NCBI RefSeq assembly: GCF_947503465.1
Contig: NZ_CANNDN010000002.1
Location: 434,001-498,000, forward strand
DNA from: an uncultured Tateyamaria sp.
Lineage (GTDB): Bacteria > Pseudomonadota > Alphaproteobacteria > Rhodobacterales > Rhodobacteraceae
DNA length: 64,000 nt
Direction of reading: 5' to 3'
The notes beneath the pieces are model-generated. The model was not told the origin of the DNA. It was given only the letters and a program-made list of their open reading frames with translations, and ran no database searches. Both the position numbers and the translations under genes were made by a program. This document shows positions 16,325-25,698 of the stretch, piece by piece (positions within the stretch are counted from its first letter, which is position 1; each line of letters opens with the position of its first letter).

Positions 16325-17797
16325 ATGGGGTTTGTTCGAACAGCGCTGCGCGATCCGCTGGGCCTCCGCCTGGTGGTTGCGACCCTTTTGATCAGCACGC
16401 TGTTTTCCGCGGTGGCGTCCAGTGTTCAATTGTACCTGAGTTATCAGCGCCAGGTCGGCACCGCCTTTCAGGTGGTTGATCGGGTCAGCGCCAGCGCGTT
16501 GGAACCCCTGCAAAACGCATTGTGGCAGTTTGACTTTGAACAGGTCGACATCATCTTGCGCGGCATTCAGTCGGACCCGGCGGTGGCGCATGTCATGTTG
16601 GCGTCGACCACCGGCCACAGCTTTGAATATGGCGATCAGTCGTATCTGGAACGCGAGACGACCTTCGAGCTTGAGCGCAATGTGAACGGCGAAGGCAATG
16701 TGATCGGCACGCTGACAATCTATCTGTCTCTCGACAGCATCTGGGCCGATCTGTGGGCACAATTCCTGACACTGATCGCAACGAACCTGATCAAGGCCTA
16801 TCTCGTCGCGTTTGCCTTGCTGATTGTCTACTATTGGTACGTCACGCGGCATCTGTCGGACGTCGCCGAACGTATAGGGGTGGCGGACCCGGGCCAGGCG
16901 CCCTTGTCCCTGACACTGGACCGGCGCGCCAAGATGCGCCCCGATGCCATAGACAAGATCGTGTCGGCCCTGAACGATATGAGCCATCGGTCGGCACAGC
17001 AGATCGACGCGCTGGAGAACGAAGTGGCGCAGCGCAAGAAGGCCGAAACCGAAGCGGTCACCGCCGCGCTTGCCCGCAAACGGTTTCTTGCCAACATGAG
17101 CCATGAGATCCGGACGCCGCTGAACGCGATGATGGGCCTGTTCCAGTTGATCGAGATGTCGGACGTGCCTGCGCGACAGAAAAAGCAGGCCGCGACCGGG
17201 TTGGATGCCGCCAACGTCCTGTTGGGGCAGTTGACCAACGTGCTGGAAGTGTCCCGGCTGGAAGCCAACGCAGTGCGCTTGAACCCGCGGTCGGTCAATC
17301 TGATGTCTCTTGCCGAACAATGGCGCGACACGGCCGTCGGGTCCGTCATGCGTTATGAAAAAGACATCAAGGTCCATCTTAAGGTCGCGGACGACGTGCC
17401 GACCGACGTGTGTTTCGATGACAAGCGTGTGTCGCAAATCGTTCACAACCTGTGTGACAACGCGGCAAAGTTCACGGCCGAGGGGGCAGTGATGATTGCC
17501 GTTGGCATGACCCAAGCAACCGCCGCAAACCGCCCGATGATCGAAATCTCTGTCTCGGACACCGGCCCGGGCATCTTGTGCAACGACGGCACAAACGTGT
17601 TCGAGCGTTTTTCACAAGTCGATGACAGCCTGACCCGCCGCCACAGCGGCACCGGTCTGGGGCTGTCGATCAGCCGCGATCTGGCCAAACTGATGGGCGG
17701 ACAGCTAGAGGTTGAAAGTCCGTCAAACTTAGAGGATTATGCGACGACCTTCACCTTGCAGATCCCTGCACGTGACATCGGGGAAGAAGCCGCATGA
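16325..17797 (+). CDS. membrane-bound sensor histidine kinase
   Basis: Kinase of 490 residues. One membrane helix near residues 14-38, a periplasmic sensor of about 110 residues, a second helix near 148-172, then a coiled coil (about 220-250). The HisKA domain has phosphoacceptor H260 (NMSHEIRTPLN) and the HATPase domain shows an N box (HNLCDNAAKF), DTGPGI and GTGLGLSIS. No receiver domain is fused. Its stop overlaps the following response-regulator start (ATGA), and the preceding gene encodes a periplasmic binding protein, so the three form a ligand-responsive phosphorelay. The target of the relay is not visible here. Confidence 0.93.
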   Translation: MGFVRTALRDPLGLRLVVATLLISTLFSAVASSVQLYLSYQRQVGTAFQVVDRVSASALEPLQNALWQFDFEQVDIILRGIQSDPAVAHVMLASTTGHSFEYGDQSYLERETTFELERNVNGEGNVIGTLTIYLSLDSIWADLWAQFLTLIATNLIKAYLVAFALLIVYYWYVTRHLSDVAERIGVADPGQAPLSLTLDRRAKMRPDAIDKIVSALNDMSHRSAQQIDALENEVAQRKKAETEAVTAALARKRFLANMSHEIRTPLNAMMGLFQLIEMSDVPARQKKQAATGLDAANVLLGQLTNVLEVSRLEANAVRLNPRSVNLMSLAEQWRDTAVGSVMRYEKDIKVHLKVADDVPTDVCFDDKRVSQIVHNLCDNAAKFTAEGAVMIAVGMTQATAANRPMIEISVSDTGPGILCNDGTNVFERFSQVDDSLTRRHSGTGLGLSISRDLAKLMGGQLEVESPSNLEDYATTFTLQIPARDIGEEAA

Positions 17798-18186
17798 CCC
17801 AACCTGCCAAGAAGATCCTGCTGGCCGAAGACGACAGTTTCACCCAGTACATGATGGGCGAAATCTTCAGCACCCTGGGCTACGACTATGACATCGCGAA
17901 GGACGGGCAGGAATGCCTGGATATCGTATGCGCCAACCCCGACGCCTATGGCGTCATCCTGATGGACATTCACATGCCCCGCATGTCCGGCGTCGATGCC
18001 ACGCGGAGCATTCGCGAAAAGGCATCCGACCCACCCCGGAGCATCCCGATCATCGCGGTGACCGCAGACAGCGACTATCACGACGATGGGGCGGTGACAT
18101 CAAATGGCATGAACGGGCATCTGCGCAAACCCATCATCGCATCCGAGATCAACGCAATCGTTCACAAGTATTGCGGATCGGCCTGA
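17794..18186 (+). CDS. single-domain response regulator (CheY-like)
   Basis: Receiver domain only, 130 residues, with no DNA-binding or enzymatic output. The acidic pair (AEDD), phosphoacceptor Asp (VILMDIHMP), the Thr/Ala switch position (AVTAD) and the conserved Lys (LRKP) are present. It is coupled by 4 bp to the histidine kinase. Such stand-alone receivers act by protein-protein interaction, as shuttles to a phosphotransfer protein, or on the flagellar motor. The output partner must lie outside this window. Confidence 0.92.
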   Translation: MTQPAKKILLAEDDSFTQYMMGEIFSTLGYDYDIAKDGQECLDIVCANPDAYGVILMDIHMPRMSGVDATRSIREKASDPPRSIPIIAVTADSDYHDDGAVTSNGMNGHLRKPIIASEINAIVHKYCGSA

Positions 18187-18233
18187 CGCAGCAGCAGGGC
18201 GCGGCAGGCGGCCAAATCGGAATGGTCGAGCCG

Positions 18234-18941
18234 TCAAACGGAAACGGCGCGCAGCAGCTCTGACCGCTCAATGCCGTGCCGTGGCCCGTCCAGCTTGACC
18301 GCGCCCCGTTCCAGAACAGTGAACCGGTCGCCAAGTTCAAAGGCAAAGTCGAAATACTGTTCGACCAGGATGATGGCCATCTGCCCCTTGTCCCGCAGGG
18401 TCGATATGACATCCCCGATCTGCTTGATGATGTTGGGTTGTATGCCTTCGGTCGGTTCGTCCAGCAGCAACAGCCTTGGCTCTGTGACCAGTGCGCGGGC
18501 TATGGCAAGCTGCTGCTGTTGCCCACCCGACAGGTCGCCGCCGCGCCTGTGCAGGAAGTCCTTGAGGATCGGAAACAGATCAAAGATGTCGTCCGGCACA
18601 CGGCGCTTGTCACGCGGCAGGCAGGCAAATCCGGTTTCCAGGTTTTCCTGTACCGTCAGAAACGGAAAAATTTCGCGCCCCTGCGGCACATAGGCGACCC
18701 CCCGTTGGGCCAGCGCATGGGCGCTGAGCCTGCCGATGTCATCCCCATCCAGATGATAGGTTCCGGCCGTCCGGACATGGGTGCCCGAGATGGCCTTGAG
18801 AAGGCTTGTCTTGCCCACACCATTTGTGCCCATGACGCAGGTGACCTCTCCGCGCCGCGCGCACAGGTCAATGCCCCGCAGGATCTCGCTGCCACCGTAG
18901 TGCAGCGTGAGCCCTTGGATTTCGAGAAGATTATCGGCCAA
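18234..18941 (-). CDS. urtE: urea ABC transporter ATP-binding protein UrtE
   Basis: LivF-type ATPase of 235 residues for high-affinity urea import. Walker A (GTNGVGKTS), signature (LSGGQQQQLA) and Walker B (LLLLDEPTEGIQPN) are intact. The EGIQPN sequence after Walker B is typical of LivF/UrtE proteins. It overlaps urtD by 11 bp and is last in the urtABCDE operon. It faces the response-regulator gene tail to tail with only 47 bp between stops, where I see no clear terminator. Confidence 0.95.
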   Translation of the reverse strand: MADNLLEIQGLTLHYGGSEILRGIDLCARRGEVTCVMGTNGVGKTSLLKAISGTHVRTAGTYHLDGDDIGRLSAHALAQRGVAYVPQGREIFPFLTVQENLETGFACLPRDKRRVPDDIFDLFPILKDFLHRRGGDLSGGQQQQLAIARALVTEPRLLLLDEPTEGIQPNIIKQIGDVISTLRDKGQMAIILVEQYFDFAFELGDRFTVLERGAVKLDGPRHGIERSELLRAVSV

Positions 18942-19671
18942 GATACACCTCGATCACCGCTTCGTTGGATGTGACATGGTCGATGGAGCCTTCGGCCAAC
19001 ACGGACCCTTCATGCAAGACCGTGACCTTGCACCCCAGCCGCCGCACGAATTCCATATCGTGTTCGACCACCACCACGGCGCGCGTCTTGGCCGCCTCGA
19101 CCAGGATTTCCGTAGTGTGCGCGCGCTCGGCCGGGGTCATCCCGGCGGCGGGTTCGTCCACCAACAACAGCCTTGGTTCCTGCGCCAACAGCATCCCGAT
19201 TTCGAGCCATTGTTTCTGTCCGTGGCTCAGTTCACCGGCCTTGCGGTGCAGTGCTGCGCCCAGGCCAATCTCTTCGGCCAGTTCGGTCACGCGCGCCCGG
19301 TCCGCAGCTGAGGCGCGAAAGCCCAGAACCGCAAGGGGCGATCGTTTCTTCTTCAACGCCAGCATCAGGTTTTCGGCAACGGTCTGATCTTCGAACACGG
19401 TGGGGCGCTGGAATTTGCGCCCAATTCCGGCCCGTGCGATCTGGCTTTCTGACATGGACAGCAGGGATTGCGATTTTTCGCCCCACAGGACGCGCCCTTC
19501 GTCCGGGCGCGTCTTGCCCGTCACGATATCCATGAACGTGGTCTTGCCCGCGCCGTTTGGACCGATCACAGCGCGCATTTCCGCCTCGCCGATCTGGAAG
19601 GTCAGGTTGTTGATGGCCTTGAATCCGTCAAAGGACACCGAAACCCCCGACACTTCGAGAAGCGTATTCAT
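18931..19671 (-). CDS. urtD: urea ABC transporter ATP-binding protein UrtD
   Basis: LivG-type ATPase of 246 residues. Walker A (GPNGAGKTT), signature variant LSHGQKQWLEIGM and Walker B (LLLVDEPAAGMTPAE) are present; the LSHGQ signature is the usual form in UrtD proteins. Its start overlaps the urtC stop (ATGA) and its end overlaps urtE. It pairs with UrtE to energise the UrtBC permease. Confidence 0.95.
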   Translation of the reverse strand: MNTLLEVSGVSVSFDGFKAINNLTFQIGEAEMRAVIGPNGAGKTTFMDIVTGKTRPDEGRVLWGEKSQSLLSMSESQIARAGIGRKFQRPTVFEDQTVAENLMLALKKKRSPLAVLGFRASAADRARVTELAEEIGLGAALHRKAGELSHGQKQWLEIGMLLAQEPRLLLVDEPAAGMTPAERAHTTEILVEAAKTRAVVVVEHDMEFVRRLGCKVTVLHEGSVLAEGSIDHVTSNEAVIEVYLGR

Positions 19672-20930
19672 GTGTCCGCCTCCTTTTCGCGCAGCGCACC
19701 GACATCCGGCCCCAGATCTGCACCATGCCGCGTGGGCGCCCGGCGCGCGGCAATCAGGTCAAAGAGCCCCCCCAACCCCTTGGGCGCAAACAAGGTGACG
19801 CACACAAAGGACAGGCCCAGCAGGACCGTCCACCAATCCACCCACTGCACGGTATAGCCCCCAAGGGCGATGTCAGGCGCCTGCCCGCCCGTGAAATAGG
19901 TGGACAGAAGCGACACGAACGCCGCGCCGATGACCGCGCCATAAAGCCGCCCGCGCCCGCCGATCGCGACCCAGACCGCCAGATAGATCGAGGCGATGGG
20001 CGCGATCTCTGCCGGGTTGATGATGCCCGCTTGCGGGTAATACAGCGCCCCGGCGATCCCTGCGATGACCGCGGTGATGGTGAAGATGAACAGCTTGTAG
20101 GCTTCGACCGGATAGCCCAGAAAGCGTACCCGGCTTTCATCATCGCGGATGGCGCGAATGACGGACCCGAACTTGCCCGACACCACCCAGGTACACAGCA
20201 CATAGCCAAGGCCCAGCGCCAGGGCCGACGCCCAGAAGAACCAGATCGAAACGGTGGATTGCGGCACTGCATCAAGGCCGGGAAGGTTTTGCAGGCCGGA
20301 CAGGCCGTTGTTCCCGCGCAGCCCGCTGTCGTTCTGGAAGAGATAAAGCGCCAGCGCCAGCGTCATGGCCTGCGTGAGGATCGACAGGTAGACCCCCGTG
20401 ACGCGGCTGCGAAAGGCCAGCCAACCGAAGAGCAACGCGATAAGGCCCGGCACCAGGACCACAGCCCCAAGCTGCATGGGCAGCGAATGGGCAAAAGCCC
20501 AGATTGGCGGAAATTCAGACGCCCCCACGACCCCGAAGATCTGTGTCGCGATCCCGTCCGAAATCTCTTGCGGCGTGGGTGGCAATGGCGCTGCAGCCAG
20601 ACTTTGCGTCACGATGATCTCGGTCCGCGCATACATCAGCCACATGCCGATGGCATAGCCACCGATCCCGAAGAACGCCATGTGCCCAAGGCTGAGGATG
20701 CCGCAATACCCCCAGACAAGGTCCATGGCGAGCGCCACGAGGCACAGGCAGAGCGTCTTGCCCAACGTCTTGACGAAACTGGTGGAGATCATCCCGATCC
20801 CGAACCCTTCGGCCAGGATCGTGACCGCCAGCGTAAAAACGGCCAGGCAGAAGATGAACAGGATAACCGACGGGTTTCCAACAAGGAAGAACCGGGGTTT
20901 GCGCGGCGCGTCCAGTACGGCGTGTGTCAT
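19668..20930 (-). CDS. urtC: urea ABC transporter permease UrtC
   Basis: LivM-type permease of 420 residues with about ten hydrophobic segments. A central block (SRVTGVYLSILTQAMTLAL, then NNGLSGLQ) is characteristic of branched-chain/urea permeases. The gene lies 3 bp after urtB and overlaps urtD by 4 bp. It forms the heterodimeric channel with UrtB for urea taken from UrtA. Confidence 0.95.
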   Translation of the reverse strand: MTHAVLDAPRKPRFFLVGNPSVILFIFCLAVFTLAVTILAEGFGIGMISTSFVKTLGKTLCLCLVALAMDLVWGYCGILSLGHMAFFGIGGYAIGMWLMYARTEIIVTQSLAAAPLPPTPQEISDGIATQIFGVVGASEFPPIWAFAHSLPMQLGAVVLVPGLIALLFGWLAFRSRVTGVYLSILTQAMTLALALYLFQNDSGLRGNNGLSGLQNLPGLDAVPQSTVSIWFFWASALALGLGYVLCTWVVSGKFGSVIRAIRDDESRVRFLGYPVEAYKLFIFTITAVIAGIAGALYYPQAGIINPAEIAPIASIYLAVWVAIGGRGRLYGAVIGAAFVSLLSTYFTGGQAPDIALGGYTVQWVDWWTVLLGLSFVCVTLFAPKGLGGLFDLIAARRAPTRHGADLGPDVGALREKEADT

Positions 20931-20933
20931 GGC

Positions 20934-22907
20934 TCAGGCCTCCGCCGCGCGACCCTTGAGGGCGATGATACCCTTGGGTCGGAACTGGATGAACAGGATG
21001 ATGAACAGGATCATATAGGTCTGTGCCGCCAGCGTGTTGGACGGGTTCAACCACTCGATCCCCTTTTGCAGCGTGCCGACCATGGTGGCCCCCAGAAGCG
21101 TGCCCCAGATGTTGCCCACCCCGCCGACGACCACGGTCATGAACGATTGCACGATATAGTCGCTGCCCATCTCGGACGTGACCTTGGCATAAAGCCCGAT
21201 GGCGACCCCTGCGATCCCGGCAATGCCCGATCCGAAGCCGAAGGTCAGCATGTTGATCTTGTCGGGGTTGATGCCCATGGACGCCGCCATGCGCGGGTTC
21301 TGGGTGACCGCCCGCACTTCAAGCCCCAGGCGCGTGCGGTTCATCACCACCCAGAACAGGGCCAGAAACAGCAGGGCCAGGACGAAGATGGCGATCCGGA
21401 TATAGCTGATCGATACGATGTCGTTGAAGGCAAGCGACCCGTCCAGCCAACCCGGTGCCGTCAGCGGGCGCGCCTGGGTGCCAAAGATGTTCTTGGCCAG
21501 TTGCTGCAAGGCAATCGAGATACCGAAGGTGGCCAGCAGGGTTTCCAGCGGCCTGTGATACAGCCAACGGATCACCGTCCGCTCCATCGCGACACCTGCG
21601 CCGAAGGTCACTGCAAAGGCCAGCGGGATCGCGACGATTATCGACACGGTATAGTCGGGAATGAACAACTGGACGACATAGCCCGTGTAGGCCCCCATCA
21701 TGATGAATTCGCCATGCGCCATGTTGATCACCCCCATGACGCCAAAGGTGATGGCAAGGCCGATGGCGGCCAGGAAATAGATCGACGCAAGCGACAGCGC
21801 GTCCAGACCCAGATCGATGGTCTGGTTCACGGCAACCTTGTTCTCGATACCCGTCAGGACGGCTTGCGCCGCAATTGCAACCGCCGGGGCCGTGCTGCGG
21901 TAGCGTTCGAAAAACACGTGTGCGGCCAGGGCGGCGTCGACATCTGCGTCCGTGGCCGCCGGTTCGACACTGCCCTGAGCGGCAAGGGCCGCATAGGCCA
22001 GATCACGCGCCGTTTCACTGTCCAGCGATGCGACCTTGATCCCTGCCACCTGGTCGCCATCGATATTCGCGATCAGGGCTGCCTTCTGCGCATCGCGCGA
22101 GATACGGCCCACGGCAAATCCCTTGGACACAAGAAGGTCGTACGCACTGGCCGTGCTGAGGTCATCCGACCCCGGAACAATCTGTCCAACAACGTCCGGA
22201 TCATCGGGCAGAACCGTCGCGACATCCACGGCCGTCACGACCAGCGGGTTCAGCGCGGCCCGCACATCGACGCCCAGATCGTCCGCAAAACTCTCGATGG
22301 CGGCAATGCGTTCGGCATCCGCCTCGGCGAACTGGATGGTCAGCAACCGTTCAAGCCGGTCAATGCGGACCCGCAGTTCGGGGTCAGCTTCGGTGTCGCG
22401 CACGGCGCGCAATGCGCCAAGATGGCTGGCGTCCGCATCCCGTTCGATCGCGTTCAGCGCGGCGTGACGTGCGACGGGGTTCGGGTCATTCAGTTGAAAG
22501 CGCACCAGTGCGGCACCGATCATACCGCGTATGCCGCTGTTCGGTTTGAGTTGCTTGAACCCGTCGTCGGGCACCGTGCCCAGATCAGCCCCGGACGCCA
22601 CGTCAAAGGTGCGGATCGTGCGGCGGTCGATTTCTTCGGCAAAGACGAACAGCCCGGTGTCCTCGTTCTGCCACATCTCCTTGGCCTGCCACCGCTCCAG
22701 CACGGTCTGGGCCTCGGGCAAACCGCTGTCGGCAAGCGCATCGATTGCGGGGCCAATCGTGCGCCGCGAGCTTTTGGCGATGATGTCGCCATGAACCTGC
22801 AGCAACTGCTGGATAGGCGCCGTGGCATCCTGCGCCGTCAAGGGCGCGGCCGACAGCACCACAAAAACGGATACCAGCGCGGCGCACAGGTTGCGGAAAA
22901 CCGACAT
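20934..22907 (-). CDS. urtB: urea ABC transporter permease UrtB with N-terminal periplasmic domain
   Basis: Permease of 657 residues. A signal-like N-terminus (MSVFRNLCAALVSVF...) is followed by about 330 residues of predicted extracytoplasmic helical sequence. From about residue 365 comes the LivH-type permease with GVINMAHGEFIMMGAY. The long N-terminal extension is known in UrtB and distinguishes it from LivH. I start at ATG 22907, where the signal sequence begins; the reading frame is open further upstream but lacks recognisable content. Two hairpins precede it in the urtA-urtB gap. Confidence 0.95.
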   Translation of the reverse strand: MSVFRNLCAALVSVFVVLSAAPLTAQDATAPIQQLLQVHGDIIAKSSRRTIGPAIDALADSGLPEAQTVLERWQAKEMWQNEDTGLFVFAEEIDRRTIRTFDVASGADLGTVPDDGFKQLKPNSGIRGMIGAALVRFQLNDPNPVARHAALNAIERDADASHLGALRAVRDTEADPELRVRIDRLERLLTIQFAEADAERIAAIESFADDLGVDVRAALNPLVVTAVDVATVLPDDPDVVGQIVPGSDDLSTASAYDLLVSKGFAVGRISRDAQKAALIANIDGDQVAGIKVASLDSETARDLAYAALAAQGSVEPAATDADVDAALAAHVFFERYRSTAPAVAIAAQAVLTGIENKVAVNQTIDLGLDALSLASIYFLAAIGLAITFGVMGVINMAHGEFIMMGAYTGYVVQLFIPDYTVSIIVAIPLAFAVTFGAGVAMERTVIRWLYHRPLETLLATFGISIALQQLAKNIFGTQARPLTAPGWLDGSLAFNDIVSISYIRIAIFVLALLFLALFWVVMNRTRLGLEVRAVTQNPRMAASMGINPDKINMLTFGFGSGIAGIAGVAIGLYAKVTSEMGSDYIVQSFMTVVVGGVGNIWGTLLGATMVGTLQKGIEWLNPSNTLAAQTYMILFIILFIQFRPKGIIALKGRAAEA

Positions 22908-22932
22908 GAGCGTCACTTCCTTGAAGGGGTCT

Positions 22933-22986
22933 GGCGGCACATCGCCGCCGCGCGGAAAAGGTCCGGGGGCAGCGCGCCGCCCCCGG
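22933..22986 (-). terminator. two stem-loops in the urtA-urtB gap (attenuator candidate)
   Basis: Immediately after urtA, CCGGGGGC/GCCCCCGG (8-bp stem, 8-base loop, 22963-22986) is followed by GGCGGC/GCCGCC (6-bp stem, 5-base loop, 22933-22949). There is no U-tract. As in the other transporter operon of this window, hairpins follow the binding-protein gene and probably raise its message level relative to the membrane subunits. Confidence 0.5.
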
Positions 22987-22995
22987 TATGTCACA

Positions 22996-24273
22996 TCAGT
23001 AGTTCGACTTGATCTGAACGCAGCTGGACGTTTCGGTGTTGTACATTCCGCAGCCCAGCTCTTTCCAATCGGACACCAGAACAGCCGATTCCGGCAGGAA
23101 GTCCGTCCAGGCATCGCCCGGCACTTCTTCGGTCTGGCTGATGATGTCGAATTGGCCGTCTTCCTGGATCTCACCGATCAGAACCGGCTTGGCCAGGTGG
23201 TGGTTCGGCAGCATGACCGCCGTACCGCCGGTCAGGTTCGGGAATTCCTGGCCATACATCGCGGTGCGCACTGCGTCGACATCGGTGGTGCCTGCTTCGG
23301 TGGCGGCGTTCACCCACATGTTGAAGCCGATGTAATGCGCTTCCATCGGGTCGTTGGTCACCCGATCGTCGCCCATACGGGCCTTCCACGCCTCGATCCA
23401 TGCGTCGTTGGCTTCGGATTCCGCAGACTGGAAATAGTTCCAGGCGGCCAGGTGCCCCACCAGGTTCGACGTATCAAGGCCCGCCAGTTCTTCTTCACCG
23501 ACCGAAAACGCCACAACGGGGATGTCATCGGCCGAGATGCCGGCAGCCGCCAATTCCTTGTAAAAGCCGACATTGGCGTCGCCGTTGATGGTCGAGATCA
23601 CACCGACCTTCTTGCCGTCCGCGCCAAGCGCCACAACGTCGGCCACGATCTTGGACCAGTCGGAATGACCGAAAGGCGTATAGTTGACGAAGATGTCCTC
23701 GGCCGCGATGCCCTTGTCCTGAAGGTAGGATTCCAGAATGTTGTTCGTGGTGCGGGGATAGACATAGTCGGTGCCCAACAGCGCGAATTTTTCGACCTCA
23801 AGCTCTTCGAGGAAATAATCGGTGGCCGGAATCGCCTGCTGGTTCGGGGCAGCACCGGTATAGAACACGTTCTTCGAGCTTTCCTCGCCCTCGTATTGCA
23901 CCGGGTAGAACAGCAGACCGTTCAGTTCCTCGATCACCGGCAGCACGGATTTTCGGCTGACGGATGTCCAGTTGCCAAAGATCACGTCGACCTCGTGCAC
24001 GGTCAGCAGCTCGCGCGCCTTTTCAGCAAAGAGCGGCCAGTCCGAGGCCGGATCGACCACCACGGCTTCGAGTTGGCAGCCCAGAACACCGCCCGCGGCG
24101 TTCTGCTGTTCGACCAGCATTTCCATCGTGTCCTTGAGCGTGGTTTCCGAAATCGCCATCGTGCCCGACAGCGAGTGCAGAACGCCGACCTTGATGGGGC
24201 AATCCTGTGCAACCGCAGGCAGTGCGGTCAATGCGGCCAATGCAGCCGTTGTTGCGAGAAGTTTGTTAGACAT
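22996..24273 (-). CDS. urtA: urea ABC transporter substrate-binding protein UrtA
   Basis: Periplasmic urea-binding protein of 425 residues. Start at MSNKLLATTAAL, preceded by AAAGGGA; the signal peptide ends near AVAQ-DC. The mature start CPIKVGVLHSLSGTMAISE and the block FYPVQYEGEESSKNVFYTGA are hallmark UrtA sequences. First gene of urtABCDE. No urease (ure) genes lie in this window, so hydrolysis of imported urea must be encoded elsewhere. Nitrogen control is usual for urt operons, but I found no convincing sigma54 promoter upstream. Confidence 0.96.
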   Translation of the reverse strand: MSNKLLATTAALAALTALPAVAQDCPIKVGVLHSLSGTMAISETTLKDTMEMLVEQQNAAGGVLGCQLEAVVVDPASDWPLFAEKARELLTVHEVDVIFGNWTSVSRKSVLPVIEELNGLLFYPVQYEGEESSKNVFYTGAAPNQQAIPATDYFLEELEVEKFALLGTDYVYPRTTNNILESYLQDKGIAAEDIFVNYTPFGHSDWSKIVADVVALGADGKKVGVISTINGDANVGFYKELAAAGISADDIPVVAFSVGEEELAGLDTSNLVGHLAAWNYFQSAESEANDAWIEAWKARMGDDRVTNDPMEAHYIGFNMWVNAATEAGTTDVDAVRTAMYGQEFPNLTGGTAVMLPNHHLAKPVLIGEIQEDGQFDIISQTEEVPGDAWTDFLPESAVLVSDWKELGCGMYNTETSSCVQIKSNY

Positions 24274-24869
24274 CGCCAATCCCTTTGCGTGTCGCGCGGG
24301 CGTTGCGTTTTGAATGACGAACATCCATATCCCCCCCACGCATTTGATGCGGAGTGCGATGGTGTTCATGGTTTCCTAGGCCGGGCACCGTCGCACGTTT
24401 TTCGGGCATCAACGCCCGGGGCAAGTCGTATCCGCATCCGCCCGCCGCACACGTCCTGGGGTTGGAAATGTGGCGCAGGCCGCGCACGTTTGCGCAAAGT
24501 TTAAGCGGAAAATGCGGCATCGCCGAAAATTCAGGCGCACCACGCCTTTTCGCGCGCAAACTTTGGTACGGATGATCAGGCCCGGCGCCCTTTTACCACC
24601 TGCCGGACCCGCGTGCTTGGGGCGAAGTCACTGAAGACAAATGGAATCGTGACAGATCAAGGCGCTCTTCGAGCCTCTACTTATCGTAGACTACGAGAAT
24701 CGTTTATGGCGAATTGGCGCAATCCGGTGCAGCGCACCGTCCGAGCCAGCGAAACAGGTTGGGTCAATTTGGTTGATGTCGACGTTTACATACACTCGCA
24801 CAAGCTGGCCGCGCATGGCGGCTTGAGGACCTGTCCCGGGGAAAGGGTCACAAGGCCAGCGAAATCGTC
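24274..24869. other. long intergenic region upstream of urtA
   Basis: About 600 bp with no convincing coding sequence on either strand. It should hold the urtA promoter, but I could not pick out -24/-12 or -35/-10 elements with confidence. The stretch between 24600 and 24800 is somewhat less GC-rich than its surroundings. Confidence 0.4.
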
Positions 24870-25500
24870 AAAGCAACGGCAAGAAGGTCAAAATCAAGCG
24901 TGACCCGGATCTGCCCAGGCAGATCAGGCTTGCCAGCATCATCGAAAGCGATCTGTTTGGTATGCCGTCCGCCGTTGGGGCAACACGTACGAAGGCCCAG
25001 AGGTGGTTCGACTCCACGCGCGCCGCAGCGCTTTATCAACTGGAAACAACGCTGCAAAAAGATATCCGCACCACCGGCACCGCGCTGGAACAGGCCATGC
25101 GGCGGAATGTGTTCCAGCGTAGAATAGACATGGACGACCTTGCCGCTGCGTTGGCCCTGTCCGGCGCGTTGAATGATCCCCCAAGGCGTCATTGGTGCCG
25201 TCATGACGCTGCCGGGATCGGCGCTGATCAGCGCGTTTACCGAAACGGCGGCGCATCAGATCCTGCAAACCAACACACTTCTGGGCGAACCCGCCTTTTC
25301 CCGAACCGATGGGCACGGCAACGGCACGCCGCATTGCGGGACGGCGCGGCCAGGCCTTTGCCGAACAGTAGCGGTCGCCTGTCGCGCCGTATCCTGCGTG
25401 ACGACCCCAGCCAGATCAGCCGCTTTGCCGAACCTGAATTCCTGTTGCATTCCGGGGTCCGGTTCGACCAGCACTGGGCGATGGCCCGCGCACTACCCGA
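24870..25500 (+). pseudogene. possible decayed, frameshifted gene of unknown family
   Basis: One frame reads protein-like from about 24884 to 25172 (for example RLASIIESDLFG and LEQAMRRNVFQRRIDMDDL). It then seems to continue in another frame (VMTLPGSALISAFTETAAHQ) and return to the first (DPSQISRFAEPEFLLHSG). There is no plausible start with a ribosome binding site. The pattern suggests one gene broken by at least two frameshifts. I do not recognise the family. Chance open frames in GC-rich DNA are the alternative, hence the low confidence. Confidence 0.25.
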
Positions 25501-25512
25501 CGCCCGGGCGCC

Positions 25513-25695
25513 CTATTTTGCAGCGGCAAGGGCCGCCCGCAAGATGTCACGGTCCCCGATATGGTTGGCCAGAACAAGGATCAGCCGCGCATTGAAATCC
25601 GTGCTGTCCTGCGTGCTCAGCCCTGCGTGCGCCGCCAATAATTCATCGTAAAACCCATCCGGGTCGGGCAGGTTCGGCTCAAGATTGAGTGTCAC
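25513..25695 (-). CDS. DUF2783 domain protein
   Basis: Small protein of 60 residues starting with GTG, 3 bp downstream of the FAD monooxygenase stop. The LPDPDGFYDELLAAHAGL and LNARLILVLANHIGD-like (FNARLILVLANHIGD) stretches match DUF2783, a family that repeatedly occurs next to FAD-dependent aromatic hydroxylases. It has no membrane segment or cysteine motif. Function is unknown; the tight spacing suggests an accessory or stabilising partner of the monooxygenase. Confidence 0.85.
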   Translation of the reverse strand: MTLNLEPNLPDPDGFYDELLAAHAGLSTQDSTDFNARLILVLANHIGDRDILRAALAAAK

Positions 25696-25698
25696 GGA

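Noticed and set aside
19725-23012. Very long plus-strand open frame (over 1000 codons) antisense to urtB and urtC
   Set aside because: The minus strand encodes clear urtB and urtC across the same stretch. The antisense product is low-complexity, rich in Arg, His, Gly and Asp, as expected for a shadow frame in GC-rich DNA.
24274-24600. Sigma54 promoter for nitrogen control of urtA
   Set aside because: I looked for a -24/-12 GG-N10-GC pattern on the minus strand and found no convincing match near the start codon.
24870-25500. Insertion sequence or transposase remnant
   Set aside because: I saw no terminal inverted repeats, target duplication or transposase motif, so I report only a possible decayed gene.
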